Numbered from the stretch's first letter, positions 8,896 to 17,383 are shown. The stretch is 36,876 bases of DNA from Bacteroidales bacterium (GCA_027859205.1 JAQIBH010000005.1:1-36876), one strand, 5' to 3'. Numbers and translations: made by a program. The notes: generated by a model not told the origin, from the sequence alone.

Positions 8896-9488
8896 ATTCG
8901 AATCTATCAGAAAAAGGCAAACATGACTACATGCTTGTGAAACTTGCCATTGCAGGTGATCAAAAAGCATATGCTGAACTCCTGGGTAGATACAGAGATG
9001 CAATTTATTTTATGCTACTAAAAATGGTTAACAATAAAAGCGATGCTGAAGATTTAACCATTGAGGCTTTTGGAAAAGCATTTAAAAATATTAGTCAGTA
9101 TACTCCCAATTACGCTTTTAGTACGTGGTTATTTAAAATTGCAACAAATAATTGTATCGATTTTATTCGTAAGAAAAAAGCAAATCTTATTTCATTAGAT
9201 CAATCATCGGTCGATAATGAAAACCTAGGAACACCTTTGCATGCAAACACTCCCGATCCGGAAGAAGATATGATTAAGAGTCAGCGCATGGCACTAACGC
9301 GTAGTATTGTTGAAAAACTTAAACCTCGTTACAAAACATTAGTTGAATTAAGATATTTTAAAGAATTCTCCTACGAAGAAATTGCAAACGAGCTCAATTT
9401 GCCAATTGGAACAGTTAAAGCCCAGCTATTTAGGGCTCGCGAATTACTTTACAATATTTTAAAAAATAACAATCCAAATATCAAATAG
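8886..9488 (+). CDS. ECF-type sigma-70 family RNA polymerase sigma factor
   Basis: A 200-residue alternative sigma factor. Region 2 spans about residues 25-95 (YRDAIYFMLLKMV, then AEDLTIEAFGKAFKN and STWLFKIATNNCIDFIRKKK). A linker is followed by region 4 at about 140-195, with helix-turn-helix FSYEEIANELNLPIGTVKAQL. There is no anti-sigma gene beside it; it sits between a glycosyltransferase (10-base overlap) and rsmG (8-base gap). The same class of sigma factor is a constitutive general component in many Bacteroidota, so it need not be stress-inducible. Its regulon cannot be deduced here. Confidence 0.9.
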   Translation: MEVNSNLSEKGKHDYMLVKLAIAGDQKAYAELLGRYRDAIYFMLLKMVNNKSDAEDLTIEAFGKAFKNISQYTPNYAFSTWLFKIATNNCIDFIRKKKANLISLDQSSVDNENLGTPLHANTPDPEEDMIKSQRMALTRSIVEKLKPRYKTLVELRYFKEFSYEEIANELNLPIGTVKAQLFRARELLYNILKNNNPNIK

Positions 9489-9496
9489 CCTGCAAT

Positions 9497-10117
9497 ATGG
9501 AAATAATCCTAAAATACTTTCCCGAATTAACGGAAAAGCAAAACAGGCAATTTCATCAATTACAAGAATTGTACGAAGAATGGAATAATAAAATCAATGT
9601 TATTTCTCGTAAGGATATTGATCAGCTTTACGAAAGGCATGTTCTACATTCATTAGCTATTGCTAAAATAATTCAATTTAAACCCAATACTGAAATTCTT
9701 GATGTTGGAACCGGCGGAGGTTTCCCAGGAATACCATTGGCAATACTTTTCCCCGAATGCGATTTTCATTTAGTAGATTCTATTGGTAAAAAAATAAAAG
9801 TAGTTAAAGAAGTTTCGGCTGCTTTAGGTCTTGAAAATATTAGAGTTGAACAAATAAAAGCCGAAAAAATAAAAAACACTTACGATTTTATTGTAAGTAG
9901 AGCAGTTACTGCCTTTCCTATATTTTATAATTGGGTAAGAAAAAATGTAAAGCAGGAATCACAAAACAAACTACAAAATGGAATATTATATTTAAAAGGA
10001 GGCAATCTCCACAAGGAATTAAAAAAATTTGAATCAAGAATTAGCTCCTTTGAAATCTCTGAGTTCTTTACAGAATCGTTTTTTGAAACAAAAAAAGTCA
10101 TTTATCTTCCAATTTAA
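9497..10117 (+). CDS. rsmG: 16S rRNA (guanine-527-N7)-methyltransferase RsmG
   Basis: SAM-dependent methyltransferase that makes m7G527 in 16S rRNA. The 206-residue length is typical. The N-terminal region carries NKINVISRKDIDQLYERHVLHSL, a GidB signature. The SAM-binding glycine motif is ILDVGTGGGFPGIPLA at about residues 70-85, followed by HLVDSIGKKIKVV and the catalytic-region VSRAV. It is the last gene of the glycosyltransferase-sigma-rsmG operon. No clear terminator follows; the rpmH promoter begins 24 bases later. Confidence 0.94.
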   Translation: MEIILKYFPELTEKQNRQFHQLQELYEEWNNKINVISRKDIDQLYERHVLHSLAIAKIIQFKPNTEILDVGTGGGFPGIPLAILFPECDFHLVDSIGKKIKVVKEVSAALGLENIRVEQIKAEKIKNTYDFIVSRAVTAFPIFYNWVRKNVKQESQNKLQNGILYLKGGNLHKELKKFESRISSFEISEFFTESFFETKKVIYLPI

Positions 10118-10140
10118 TTTAATATTATTACTCAAATCAT

Positions 10141-10170
10141 TTTGCAGGAAAGAAAAAATCATTACTTTTG
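10141..10170 (+). promoter_or_regulatory. Promoter of rpmH
   Basis: TTTG at 10141-10144 and TACTTTTG at 10163-10170 with an 18-base spacer: the best match to the Bacteroidota promoter consensus in the window, 44 bases upstream of the rpmH ATG. Confidence 0.75.
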
Positions 10171-10214
10171 CAGTTCTAAAAATAAAAGTAAAAACATTGT
10201 AAAAATATTTTGAG

Positions 10215-10373
10215 ATGAAAAGAACATTTCAGCCTTCGAACACAAAAAGAAAAAACAAGCACGGATTCAGAGAAAGAATGGCGTCTGTTGGTGGTAGAAA
10301 AATATTAGCTAGAAGAAGAGCTAAGGGTAGAAAACAATTAACTATATCTGACGAATTCAATTCAAGGAAATAA
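10215..10373 (+). CDS. rpmH: 50S ribosomal protein L34
   Basis: A 52-residue, very basic protein beginning [18 protein letters not shown] and continuing [20 protein letters not shown], the near-invariant L34 sequence. The C-terminal extension ISDEFNSRK is typical of Bacteroidota. It is a structural component of the large ribosomal subunit near the exit-tunnel region. It is transcribed alone, between a strong promoter and a strong terminator. The common rpmH-rnpA neighbourhood is not present here: no rnpA or yidC follows. Confidence 0.97.
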   Translation: MKRTFQPSNTKRKNKHGFRERMASVGGRKILARRRAKGRKQLTISDEFNSRK

Positions 10374-10393
10374 TTAATAACTGTATATAATTT

Positions 10394-10431
10394 AAGTAAG
10401 GAATAATTCATTTTATTCCTTACTTTTTTTT
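10394..10431 (+). terminator. Rho-independent terminator of rpmH
   Basis: Perfect 13-bp stem AAGTAAGGAATAA (10394-10406) / TTATTCCTTACTT (10413-10425), 6-base loop, followed by a T run to 10431. Confidence 0.85.
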
Positions 10432-10470
10432 ATTTACTAAAAGTCAACTTGCCTCCACTCCTTCCTTTTA

Positions 10471-10499
10471 TCAAACAATATCTTCTTTTCATTGTTTGA
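10471..10499. repeat. Inverted repeat upstream of mqnE
   Basis: TCAAACAAT (10471-10479) and ATTGTTTGA (10491-10499) form a perfect 9-bp inverted repeat with an 11-base centre, ending 26 bases before the mqnE -7 box. It could be an operator or a secondary hairpin after rpmH; there is no adequate T run to call it a terminator. Confidence 0.4.
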
Positions 10500-10524
10500 T
10501 TTCCTAAAAGAATTAAAATTCTCT

Positions 10525-10532
10525 TATTTTTG
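10525..10532 (+). promoter_or_regulatory. Candidate -7 element of mqnE
   Basis: TATTTTTG matches TAnnTTTG, 20 bases upstream of the TTG start of mqnE. No TTTG at normal -33 spacing. Confidence 0.45.
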
Positions 10533-10552
10533 TAAGCTAAAATTTTAACAAA

Positions 10553-11665
10553 TTGATACAAGAGGTACTTTCAAAAGGACAATTGAGTGATTTGCACGAA
10601 AAAATTACTAATAATATCCTTCAACAGCAAAGATTAACTGTTGATGAGGGAATAGAATTATTTAACTTCGATTTAGGAATACTCGGAATTATTGCAAGCT
10701 TTCAAAACAAAAAAAAGAATCAAGACAAAGTATTCTTCAATAAAAATTTTCATATAGAACCAACTAATATTTGCATCTACGATTGTAAGTTTTGTTCTTA
10801 TCATAGGAAAGTAAACCAAGAAGGAAGCTGGGAGTATTCCATGGATGATATTCTAAAAAAAGCTGAATCATATAAAAACACAGGAGCAACCGAAGTTCAC
10901 ATTGTTGGTGGAGTGCATCCAAATCGCGATTTACATTATTACGGCGAGATGATTCAACAAATTAAAGAGATCTTACCAGATATTCATGTAAAAGCTTTCA
11001 CTGCAGTTGAATTGGATTTTATGATAAAAAAAGCTCATATGAATCTTGAAGAAGGGCTTCTTAAACTAAAAGAATACGGACTAGATAGTATTCCTGGCGG
11101 AGGCGCTGAAATTTTCGAGCCCGAAATCAGAAAGCAAGTATGTCATGAAAAATCAACAGCTGAACAATGGTTAAATCTACATGAAACTGCGCATAAAATT
11201 GGACTTCCCTCTAATGCAACTATGCTTTATGGTCATTTGGAAAATAACCGCCACAGAATTGAACATCTCGATAAATTAAGAGAACTACAAGATCGAACGA
11301 AGGGGTTTAATACTTTTATCCCTTTAAAATTTAAGAAGGCGAATAATTCATTATCCTATATTGGAGAAGTTAACACCTTTGAGGATCTTAAAATGTTTGC
11401 AATCTCAAGAATATATCTTGATAATTTTGATCATATAAAAGCTTACTGGCCAATGCTCGGTAAAGATATTTCACAAATCTCTTTATCTTTTGGAGTCGAT
11501 GATATTGATGGAACTATTGATGATTCAACAAAGATTTATTCTATGGCAGGTGCAAAAGATCAAATACCAACTATGACTACCAATGACCTAGTTGAATTGA
11601 TTAAAGCAGCCGGCAAAAAACCAATTGAAAGAGATACCATTTACAACACATTTAAGGAGTATTAA
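10553..11665 (+). CDS. mqnE: Aminofutalosine synthase MqnE (radical SAM)
   Basis: Radical SAM enzyme of the futalosine menaquinone pathway; it adds a SAM-derived adenosyl radical to the enolpyruvyl benzoate precursor to give aminofutalosine. The [4Fe-4S] motif CIYDCKFCSY (CxxxCxxC) is near residue 75. GGVHP and IPGGGAEIFEPEIR lie in the barrel, and the C-terminal SFGVDDIDGTI...MAGA pattern distinguishes MqnE from MqnC. The start is a TTG at 10553: the in-frame stop at 10538-10540 leaves no upstream ATG or GTG, and no internal Met precedes the conserved domain. The 370-residue length is normal. The partner mqn genes are not in the window. Confidence 0.88.
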   Translation: MIQEVLSKGQLSDLHEKITNNILQQQRLTVDEGIELFNFDLGILGIIASFQNKKKNQDKVFFNKNFHIEPTNICIYDCKFCSYHRKVNQEGSWEYSMDDILKKAESYKNTGATEVHIVGGVHPNRDLHYYGEMIQQIKEILPDIHVKAFTAVELDFMIKKAHMNLEEGLLKLKEYGLDSIPGGGAEIFEPEIRKQVCHEKSTAEQWLNLHETAHKIGLPSNATMLYGHLENNRHRIEHLDKLRELQDRTKGFNTFIPLKFKKANNSLSYIGEVNTFEDLKMFAISRIYLDNFDHIKAYWPMLGKDISQISLSFGVDDIDGTIDDSTKIYSMAGAKDQIPTMTTNDLVELIKAAGKKPIERDTIYNTFKEY

Positions 11666-11713
11666 CTGATTAATTTTACATTAGATTAATTTTAGTTTGT
11701 GCTTACATAATTT

Positions 11714-11721
11714 TATATTTG
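11714..11721 (+). promoter_or_regulatory. Candidate -7 element of the PASTA-rluD operon
   Basis: TATATTTG matches TAnnTTTG and precedes the ATG at 11765 by 43 bases. A TTTG at 11696-11699 lies upstream with only 14 bases between, shorter than usual. Confidence 0.4.
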
Positions 11722-11764
11722 TCTCATCGTTAATAATATTAATGATTTAACAGCACAAATAATA

Positions 11765-12595
11765 ATGACTCTATTTAAATACCTAAGCAGCAAATATTTT
11801 TACAAACATTTAGCTTATGCTATTGGCGGCGTTACTGGGTTAATAATTTTCATTTTCTTAATCTTGAAAGTTTATACACACCACGGACAAGCTTTATCTG
11901 TTCCTGATTTTAAAGGATTAACAATAGAAGAAGTGCACAAAAAAGCTAAAAAGAGTAAAATGCGGATTGAGGTATCCGACTCAGTATTTAATAATAACTT
12001 ACCTAAGGGAACTGTAATAGAACAAAATCCGATTGTAGGATTTAAGGTAAAAAAAAATCGTCGAGTATTTGTTACAGTTAATGCTTTAAATCCTGAAAAG
12101 GTAAAAATGCCTAATATTGTTGGGGTTTCGCACCGACAGGCAGAAGCTGTACTAAAAAATGCAGGATTAGAAATCGGTAGATTAATTCATATTCCTGATA
12201 TTGCAATAAACAATGTATTAAATCAAAAATTTAATGGTGAAGAAATTAAAGAAGGATTTATGATTCCCAAAGGATCAAAAATTGATTTAGTTTTAGGTAT
12301 GGGTTTAAGCAATCAAAAAACTCAAATCCCCGATCTTGATCATTATTCGCTGGAGAGAGCTAAAACAAGAATTTTACGATCAGCATTAAATTTAGGAGCA
12401 GTAATTTATGGTGAATCAATTCTTACAGGAGAAGATTCCACTGAAGCAAAAGTATGGAGACAATATCCATCTTTCAAGGAAAACAAATTAATAAGATTGG
12501 GTTCCACCATTGACATATGGTTAACTGTTGACTCAACAATTCTTTATCCGGAAATGCAAGTTGAGTTAATAGATACATTAATCAATAATGAATAA
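11765..12595 (+). CDS. Membrane-anchored PASTA-domain protein
   Basis: A 276-residue protein: a short cytoplasmic N-terminus, one TM segment at about residues 18-36 (GLIIFIFLILKVYT), then three PASTA domains facing the periplasm at about 38-106 (LSVPDFKGLTIEEV), 112-178 (VKMPNIVGVSHRQA) and 184-258 (TQIPDLDHYSLERA). PASTA domains bind peptidoglycan or muropeptides in Ser/Thr kinases and PBPs, but here no kinase or transpeptidase domain is attached. The 3' end overlaps the next gene by 8 bases. The neighbourhood with an RluD-type enzyme and, further on, Ddl resembles an arrangement I recall from other Bacteroidota and hints at a cell-wall role. Confidence 0.86.
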   Translation: MTLFKYLSSKYFYKHLAYAIGGVTGLIIFIFLILKVYTHHGQALSVPDFKGLTIEEVHKKAKKSKMRIEVSDSVFNNNLPKGTVIEQNPIVGFKVKKNRRVFVTVNALNPEKVKMPNIVGVSHRQAEAVLKNAGLEIGRLIHIPDIAINNVLNQKFNGEEIKEGFMIPKGSKIDLVLGMGLSNQKTQIPDLDHYSLERAKTRILRSALNLGAVIYGESILTGEDSTEAKVWRQYPSFKENKLIRLGSTIDIWLTVDSTILYPEMQVELIDTLINNE

Positions 12596-14567
12596 AACAT
12601 TACTTTTGAAAAACGTTAAATTCTATATAGCTAGTTTAATTCTGCTTACTTGTATAACTTCCTCTAAAGCACAGGAAACAATAACGGGTTTGCAAACAAA
12701 CCCCACAATCAAGCAACTATATTCAAACAATTCAAGAACCAAAACCGTTCAAACAAAAGCTCTTTTGGAACTTCCATTTATTGATGATTTCGCTAAAACA
12801 ATAGGTTTCACCGACGAATTATTATGGCAAGATAAAAATGTTTTTGTAAACCAAACTTATGCATTCGATCAATTAAGTATTGGCGTTGCTACTTTTGATG
12901 CAATAGACGAAACTGGAGCCATACACTCAAATGCAAGCATTTTACCTTTTAGTGCAGACACCCTAACTTCTAATATTATAAATCTTAATTACCCGGGAAA
13001 CAACACTATATTTTTAAGTTTTTACTATCAACCGGGAGGTTTAGGAGATACACCTGATATTAAAGATTCCTTAATTTTAGAGTTTTGCTATTCCGATACT
13101 GTTTGGAATAAAAAGTGGAGCGTTATTTTTAACGAAACGGATTCTATATTATCTGAAAAACACTTTTATGCAGATACAACTAATAAAACTATTAATGGCG
13201 ATACGATAACCGATCTGAAAAGAGTTTTCCAACAAGTTTTAATTCCTGTAAATGAAGCTCAATATCTAACCGACAGTTTCCAATTCAGATTTAGAAATTA
13301 TGCCAGTTTATCTGGGAATGAAAGCGCCGAAAGCAAAGCAAGCAATGCTGATCATTGGCATATCGATTATGTAATTCTCGATAAAGATCGAAGCATTAAC
13401 GATACTTTTATTGTTGATATTGCAATTTGTGAACCAATGGGTTCTCTTTTAAAAAACTATGAAGCCATACCTTGGAAACACTTCGACAGAGCAAGTGCAT
13501 ATGAAATGGGAGATACCATTCAAATTACATTTCGTAACCTTACAGACACCATTGTAAATCCCAAAAAAACATTCGAAATAGAAGACTTGTTAGGTTTTAC
13601 AGGAACAACTCCTTTTGAACGCACTCAAGAACCTGAAATGCAACCACAAACAAAATACACGTATGAAAGATCTATTGATTATCTATTCCCTTATAATCCA
13701 TCTATTGATTCCGCCTTGTTTGAGATACGAAGTTTTTTTGATGAAAATGATATAGAAGAAGCTCCTTTCCAATGGAATGATACATCACGTTTTTTGCAGA
13801 AATTCTACAATTATTATGCTTACGATGACGGTACCGCAGAAAGCGGCTATGGTATTATTGGAGAAGGAACAGAAAATGCAATGGTTGCAATGCGTTATAA
13901 CACCTATAAAAAAGATACTTTAAGAGCTGTTCAAATCTTTTTTAATCAGACTTTAGGCGATGTGAATCAATACTCGTTTAAGCTTCATGTTTGGAAAGAT
14001 GATAATGGGAAACCGGGAAAAATAATTTATACCAAAGAAGGACTTAAACCACAAAAAGAAGATGAAATTAATAAATTTGCCACTTATATTATTGATTCAA
14101 CTTTAGTTCTTGAAGGAAATTTTTACATCGGTTGGCAAAAAGTTAATACTCCAGAAATGCTTAATGTAGGCTTCGATGTAAATAAAATTAATAACGATAA
14201 ACTTTTTTATAGATTCTCGAATTCCTGGGTGCAATCAAAATTTGAAGGAACAATAATGATTCGTCCTTTATTTGGAGAAGAATTAAATTTCTCAACAAGC
14301 ACAAATACTACGACATTAGAAAATCATTCTCCTGATTATACGATTTATCCAAATCCTGCAAATGACCAATTGAATATAAACATCGACGATCAATTTACAA
14401 CAGATTACCGATATACGATATTTGATATTTATGGAAGAATATTTATTGATTCGAATGAAAATCAATCAAATATTGATATATCCGGATTAAATTCGGGAGT
14501 ATACTTTATTCGAATATCAAATCCATATGGAGCAAATACAACCAAAAAGTTTATGATAGTTCGTTAA
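12588..14567 (+). CDS. Secreted protein with type IX secretion C-terminal sorting domain
   Basis: A 659-residue protein with a Sec signal peptide (hydrophobic stretch at about residues 13-24, SSKAQ cleavage site near 29). A large beta-rich body follows without a domain I can name. A C-terminal domain from about residue 583 begins YTIYPNPANDQLNI and ends with the Bacteroidota pattern ISGLNSGVYFIRI...KKFMIVR. That C-terminus directs export by the type IX secretion system and surface anchoring or release. No catalytic motif was recognised. It is inserted between the PASTA gene (8-base overlap) and the RluD-type gene (9-base gap), so it is part of the same operon. Confidence 0.85.
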   Translation: MNKTLLLKNVKFYIASLILLTCITSSKAQETITGLQTNPTIKQLYSNNSRTKTVQTKALLELPFIDDFAKTIGFTDELLWQDKNVFVNQTYAFDQLSIGVATFDAIDETGAIHSNASILPFSADTLTSNIINLNYPGNNTIFLSFYYQPGGLGDTPDIKDSLILEFCYSDTVWNKKWSVIFNETDSILSEKHFYADTTNKTINGDTITDLKRVFQQVLIPVNEAQYLTDSFQFRFRNYASLSGNESAESKASNADHWHIDYVILDKDRSINDTFIVDIAICEPMGSLLKNYEAIPWKHFDRASAYEMGDTIQITFRNLTDTIVNPKKTFEIEDLLGFTGTTPFERTQEPEMQPQTKYTYERSIDYLFPYNPSIDSALFEIRSFFDENDIEEAPFQWNDTSRFLQKFYNYYAYDDGTAESGYGIIGEGTENAMVAMRYNTYKKDTLRAVQIFFNQTLGDVNQYSFKLHVWKDDNGKPGKIIYTKEGLKPQKEDEINKFATYIIDSTLVLEGNFYIGWQKVNTPEMLNVGFDVNKINNDKLFYRFSNSWVQSKFEGTIMIRPLFGEELNFSTSTNTTTLENHSPDYTIYPNPANDQLNINIDDQFTTDYRYTIFDIYGRIFIDSNENQSNIDISGLNSGVYFIRISNPYGANTTKKFMIVR

Positions 14568-14576
14568 ATAATAATA

Positions 14577-15617
14577 ATGAAAGAAGAAGAAATTAGAGAA
14601 AATGAGGAGCAGGAATTATTCGAACATCATAGAATTGAAGTTGATGCTGGGCAAAAACCTTTAAGAATAGACAAATTCCTTGTAAACAGAATTGAAAATG
14701 CATCGAGGAATAAAATTCAAAGTGCAGCCGATGCCGAAAATATCTTAGTTAATACTAAGCCGGTAAAATCAAATTACAAAGTAAAGCCAAACGATATAAT
14801 TTCCATTGTAATGGCTTATCCACCTCGTGAAATTGAATTAATACCAGAAGATATTCCTCTCAATATTGTTTATGAAGATGATCAGTTGGTAATAGTAAAT
14901 AAAGAACCTGGAATGGTTGTTCATCCATCGTATGGACATTATAACGGCACTTTGGTTAATGCAATGATGTACCATCTTAAAGATCTTCCTTTATATAACA
15001 CAGGTGTTTTGCGTCCTGGATTAGTACATAGAATAGATAAAAACACTTCGGGACTATTGGTGCTTGCAAAAACAGAACAAGCCTTAAATAAACTTGCCAA
15101 GCAATTCTTCGATAAAACTACAGAAAGAAGATATTACGCATTGGTTTGGGGAACATTCGAAGAAAAAGAAGGAACAATCACAGGTCATGTGGGCAGGAAT
15201 ATTAAAAACAGAAAAGTAATGCATGTATTCCCAGATGGCGAGCAAGGGAAACATGCTGTTACACATTATAAAGTGTTACAAGAATTAGGATATATTACTT
15301 TGGTGGAATGTAGACTCGAAACAGGTCGAACACATCAAATACGCGTACATTTTAAACATATTGGTCATCCCCTTTTTAACGATTTTGAATATGGAGGCGA
15401 TCAAATCCTAAAAGGAACCACTTTTACAAAATACAAACAATTTGTTCAGAACTGTTTCCAAATATTACCTCGTCAAGCTTTACATGCAAAAACATTAGGT
15501 TTTACCCATCCAACAACAGGAGAATACATGCGCTTTGATTCGGAAATACCCGATGACATGATTCAAGTTATTGAAAAATGGAAAAGATATTTAACAGGTC
15601 GAGAATCAAATGAATAA
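14577..15617 (+). CDS. RluA/RluD-family 23S rRNA pseudouridine synthase
   Basis: A 346-residue enzyme that isomerises uridine to pseudouridine in RNA. An S4 RNA-binding domain lies at about residues 27-75 (LRIDKFLVNRI...SRNKIQSAADAENILVN). The catalytic domain has the nucleophile Asp154 in GLVHRIDKNTSGLLVLAKT, plus VVHPSYGHYNGTLVNA and RLETGRTHQIRVH. S4 plus this core is the RluD arrangement (positions 1911/1915/1917 of 23S rRNA in E. coli), but RluA/RluC paralogues share it, so the target is inferred. It is cotranscribed with the PASTA and T9SS genes. Confidence 0.9.
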   Translation: MKEEEIRENEEQELFEHHRIEVDAGQKPLRIDKFLVNRIENASRNKIQSAADAENILVNTKPVKSNYKVKPNDIISIVMAYPPREIELIPEDIPLNIVYEDDQLVIVNKEPGMVVHPSYGHYNGTLVNAMMYHLKDLPLYNTGVLRPGLVHRIDKNTSGLLVLAKTEQALNKLAKQFFDKTTERRYYALVWGTFEEKEGTITGHVGRNIKNRKVMHVFPDGEQGKHAVTHYKVLQELGYITLVECRLETGRTHQIRVHFKHIGHPLFNDFEYGGDQILKGTTFTKYKQFVQNCFQILPRQALHAKTLGFTHPTTGEYMRFDSEIPDDMIQVIEKWKRYLTGRESNE

Positions 15618-15674
15618 ATTTTAAACCTTTTGATAGTTTCATCGTAAAAATTTGTAATTCTTAATCGATACGTA

Positions 15675-16535
15675 ATGAGAAAACATTCAAATAGTCTACT
15701 TTCATTAATACTGATTTTTGTTACTCTAAGTTTTAATTCAATAGCGCAAACCACAGGCCCGGAATCTGGAACTCTCCTAATAATTGGAGGAAATGCCGAT
15801 GACAGTCTTTTTATTCCGATGTTTAAAGAATTAGCGGGTGGAGATAGTGCTGAAATAGTAATCATTCCTACTGCTCGCGATGACGAAAGCCTTTCGAAAG
15901 ATCCTGATTTTAAAAAGTTAATTAGCAGATTCGAAAAATATAATTTTAAACAAATTAATGTTTTACACACACGAAATCCAGAAGTAGCTAATTCTCCCGA
16001 ATTCGTTGAAGCTTTACATACTGCTACGGGTGTTTGGTTTCAAGGTGGTAGACAATGGCGTTTGGCAGATTCGTACTTAAATACATTAGCACATTTAGAT
16101 ATATATGGAGTTTTGCACAGAAACGGAGTTGTTGCAGGTTCTTCGGCTGGAGCAACAATCCAAGGTTCGTATTTAGCACGAGGTGATACAAAAACAAATA
16201 TAATAATGATGGGCGATCATGAAGAAGGATTATCACTAATTAAGAATATTGCAATTGATCAGCATCTATTGGCACGCAACAGACAATTTGATATGTTCGA
16301 TATAATTAATAATAAGCCTGAATTATTAGGAATTGGTTTAGATGAAAACACAGGAATATTAGTCAAAAAAAATACTTTTGAAGTTGTTGGCGAACATTAC
16401 GTTGCAATCTACGACAGAACCCGATGGTCAGCAGACCAAGATACAATTTTCCAATTACCAAAAAACAGCAAAGAATTTTATTTTTTAAAAAAAGGTGATA
16501 AGTACAATATGTTCGAAAGAAAAATTATCGAATAA
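15675..16535 (+). CDS. Secreted cyanophycinase-like (peptidase S51) protein
   Basis: A 286-residue protein with a signal peptide (LILIFVTLSFNSIAQ, cleavage near residue 24). The mature part begins GTLLIIGGNADDS, as in cyanophycinase and S51 peptidases. The nucleophile elbow is AGSSAGATIQGS with Ser157 the likely nucleophile; it is preceded by GVWFQGGRQWRLAD and followed by GLGIGLDENTGILV. Cyanophycinases cleave beta-Asp-Arg dipeptides from cyanophycin; related S51 enzymes are alpha-aspartyl dipeptidases. The signal peptide means it acts outside the cytoplasm, so scavenging of peptides is more likely than breakdown of an internal store. It follows the RluD-type gene after 57 bases. Confidence 0.82.
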   Translation: MRKHSNSLLSLILIFVTLSFNSIAQTTGPESGTLLIIGGNADDSLFIPMFKELAGGDSAEIVIIPTARDDESLSKDPDFKKLISRFEKYNFKQINVLHTRNPEVANSPEFVEALHTATGVWFQGGRQWRLADSYLNTLAHLDIYGVLHRNGVVAGSSAGATIQGSYLARGDTKTNIIMMGDHEEGLSLIKNIAIDQHLLARNRQFDMFDIINNKPELLGIGLDENTGILVKKNTFEVVGEHYVAIYDRTRWSADQDTIFQLPKNSKEFYFLKKGDKYNMFERKIIE

Positions 16536-16671
16536 CAAGGTTTGTTCTTTCACTTAATACAATTTACTTTTTTCTTCTTTAATTTAACAATGCACTAACG
16601 ATAATTATAAATCAACTTAGTTCATCAGCACGCATATCAAATTAATACGTGTTAAATGTTCATTAATCATC

Positions 16672-16685
16672 AAAAACGCCACATT
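16672..16685. repeat. Left copy of 14-bp inverted repeat flanking the NUMOD4 gene
   Basis: AAAAACGCCACATT is the exact reverse complement of bases 17368-17381 downstream of the NUMOD4 gene, inside its terminator. The rest of the 234-base gap upstream of the gene shows no recognisable promoter. Confidence 0.5.
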
Positions 16686-16769
16686 CATCATAACGTTTAA
16701 ACTTATTGAAATTCTCTCCGTAATTAAGCTTAGAAACACGAATTCAATACGTTATTTATAAAGAATTTA

Positions 16770-17333
16770 ATGATGACTGAGCGAAATTTAAGGAAATTGG
16801 AAGATGAAATTTGGAAAGAGATTCCAATTGCTGATAAAAAATACGAAGTAAGTAATTATGGCCGCGTAAAAAGCTATTGTTATGATAAAACTAACGGGAA
16901 AATTTTAAGACCAGGTTTAACTAAAGGCTTTCATACCGTAACTTTTAAAACTAACGATAAAAAGAAGACTTTTCTAGTTCATAAATTGGTTGCTATGGTT
17001 TTTGTTCCCAAAGAAAATGAAGATGAAATTATCTCAATACACCTTGACTGGAATAAGCGAAATAATCATTACAAAAATCTACAATGGGTTACTAAAAAAG
17101 ACGCTTACGCACGAATAATGCCCCGATTACAAGCAATCAATAAAATTAAAAATAAAGGAATTGTTCGGAATTCTAAATTAAAACCCGAAGATGTTATGGT
17201 TTTAAAAGGAATGCTCGAAAAAGGAATTAAACAAAACGTTATCGCTAAGCTATTTTCAATTAGCGAAATGCAAGTTACCAGAATTAAGAGAGGGGAAAAT
17301 TGGAATAAAATTAAAGCAGCTGTCGAGGTATAG
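16770..17333 (+). CDS. NUMOD4/HNH-like DNA-binding protein with C-terminal HTH
   Basis: A 187-residue protein. The N-terminal NUMOD4-like motif (EIWKEIPIADKKYEVSNYGR) is followed by an HNH-type region: FLVHKLVAMVFVP, then IHLDWNKRNNHYKNLQWVT at about residues 90-108. The usual NHxDGxKxNN reads IHLDWNKRNN: His91 stays but the preceding Asn is replaced by Ile, so nuclease activity is uncertain. About residues 130-175 hold a helix-turn-helix (KQNVIAKLFSISEMQVTRIKRG) as in phage and intron-associated HNH proteins. There is no intron, phage or IS context around it. It may be a stand-alone homing nuclease or a domesticated regulator. The start could be either of the two adjacent Met codons. Confidence 0.75.
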   Translation: MMTERNLRKLEDEIWKEIPIADKKYEVSNYGRVKSYCYDKTNGKILRPGLTKGFHTVTFKTNDKKKTFLVHKLVAMVFVPKENEDEIISIHLDWNKRNNHYKNLQWVTKKDAYARIMPRLQAINKIKNKGIVRNSKLKPEDVMVLKGMLEKGIKQNVIAKLFSISEMQVTRIKRGENWNKIKAAVEV

Positions 17334-17350
17334 TCTCGCTTCACCTTGTT

Positions 17351-17383
17351 AAAACGCTGCATTGCTCAATGTGGCGTTTTTTT
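17351..17383 (+). terminator. Rho-independent terminator of the NUMOD4 gene
   Basis: Stem AAAACGC-TG-CATT (17351-17363) with AATG-TG-GCGTTTT (17368-17380), including two G-T pairs and a 4-base loop, followed by T to 17383. Its 3' arm is one copy of the flanking 14-bp inverted repeat. Confidence 0.75.
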
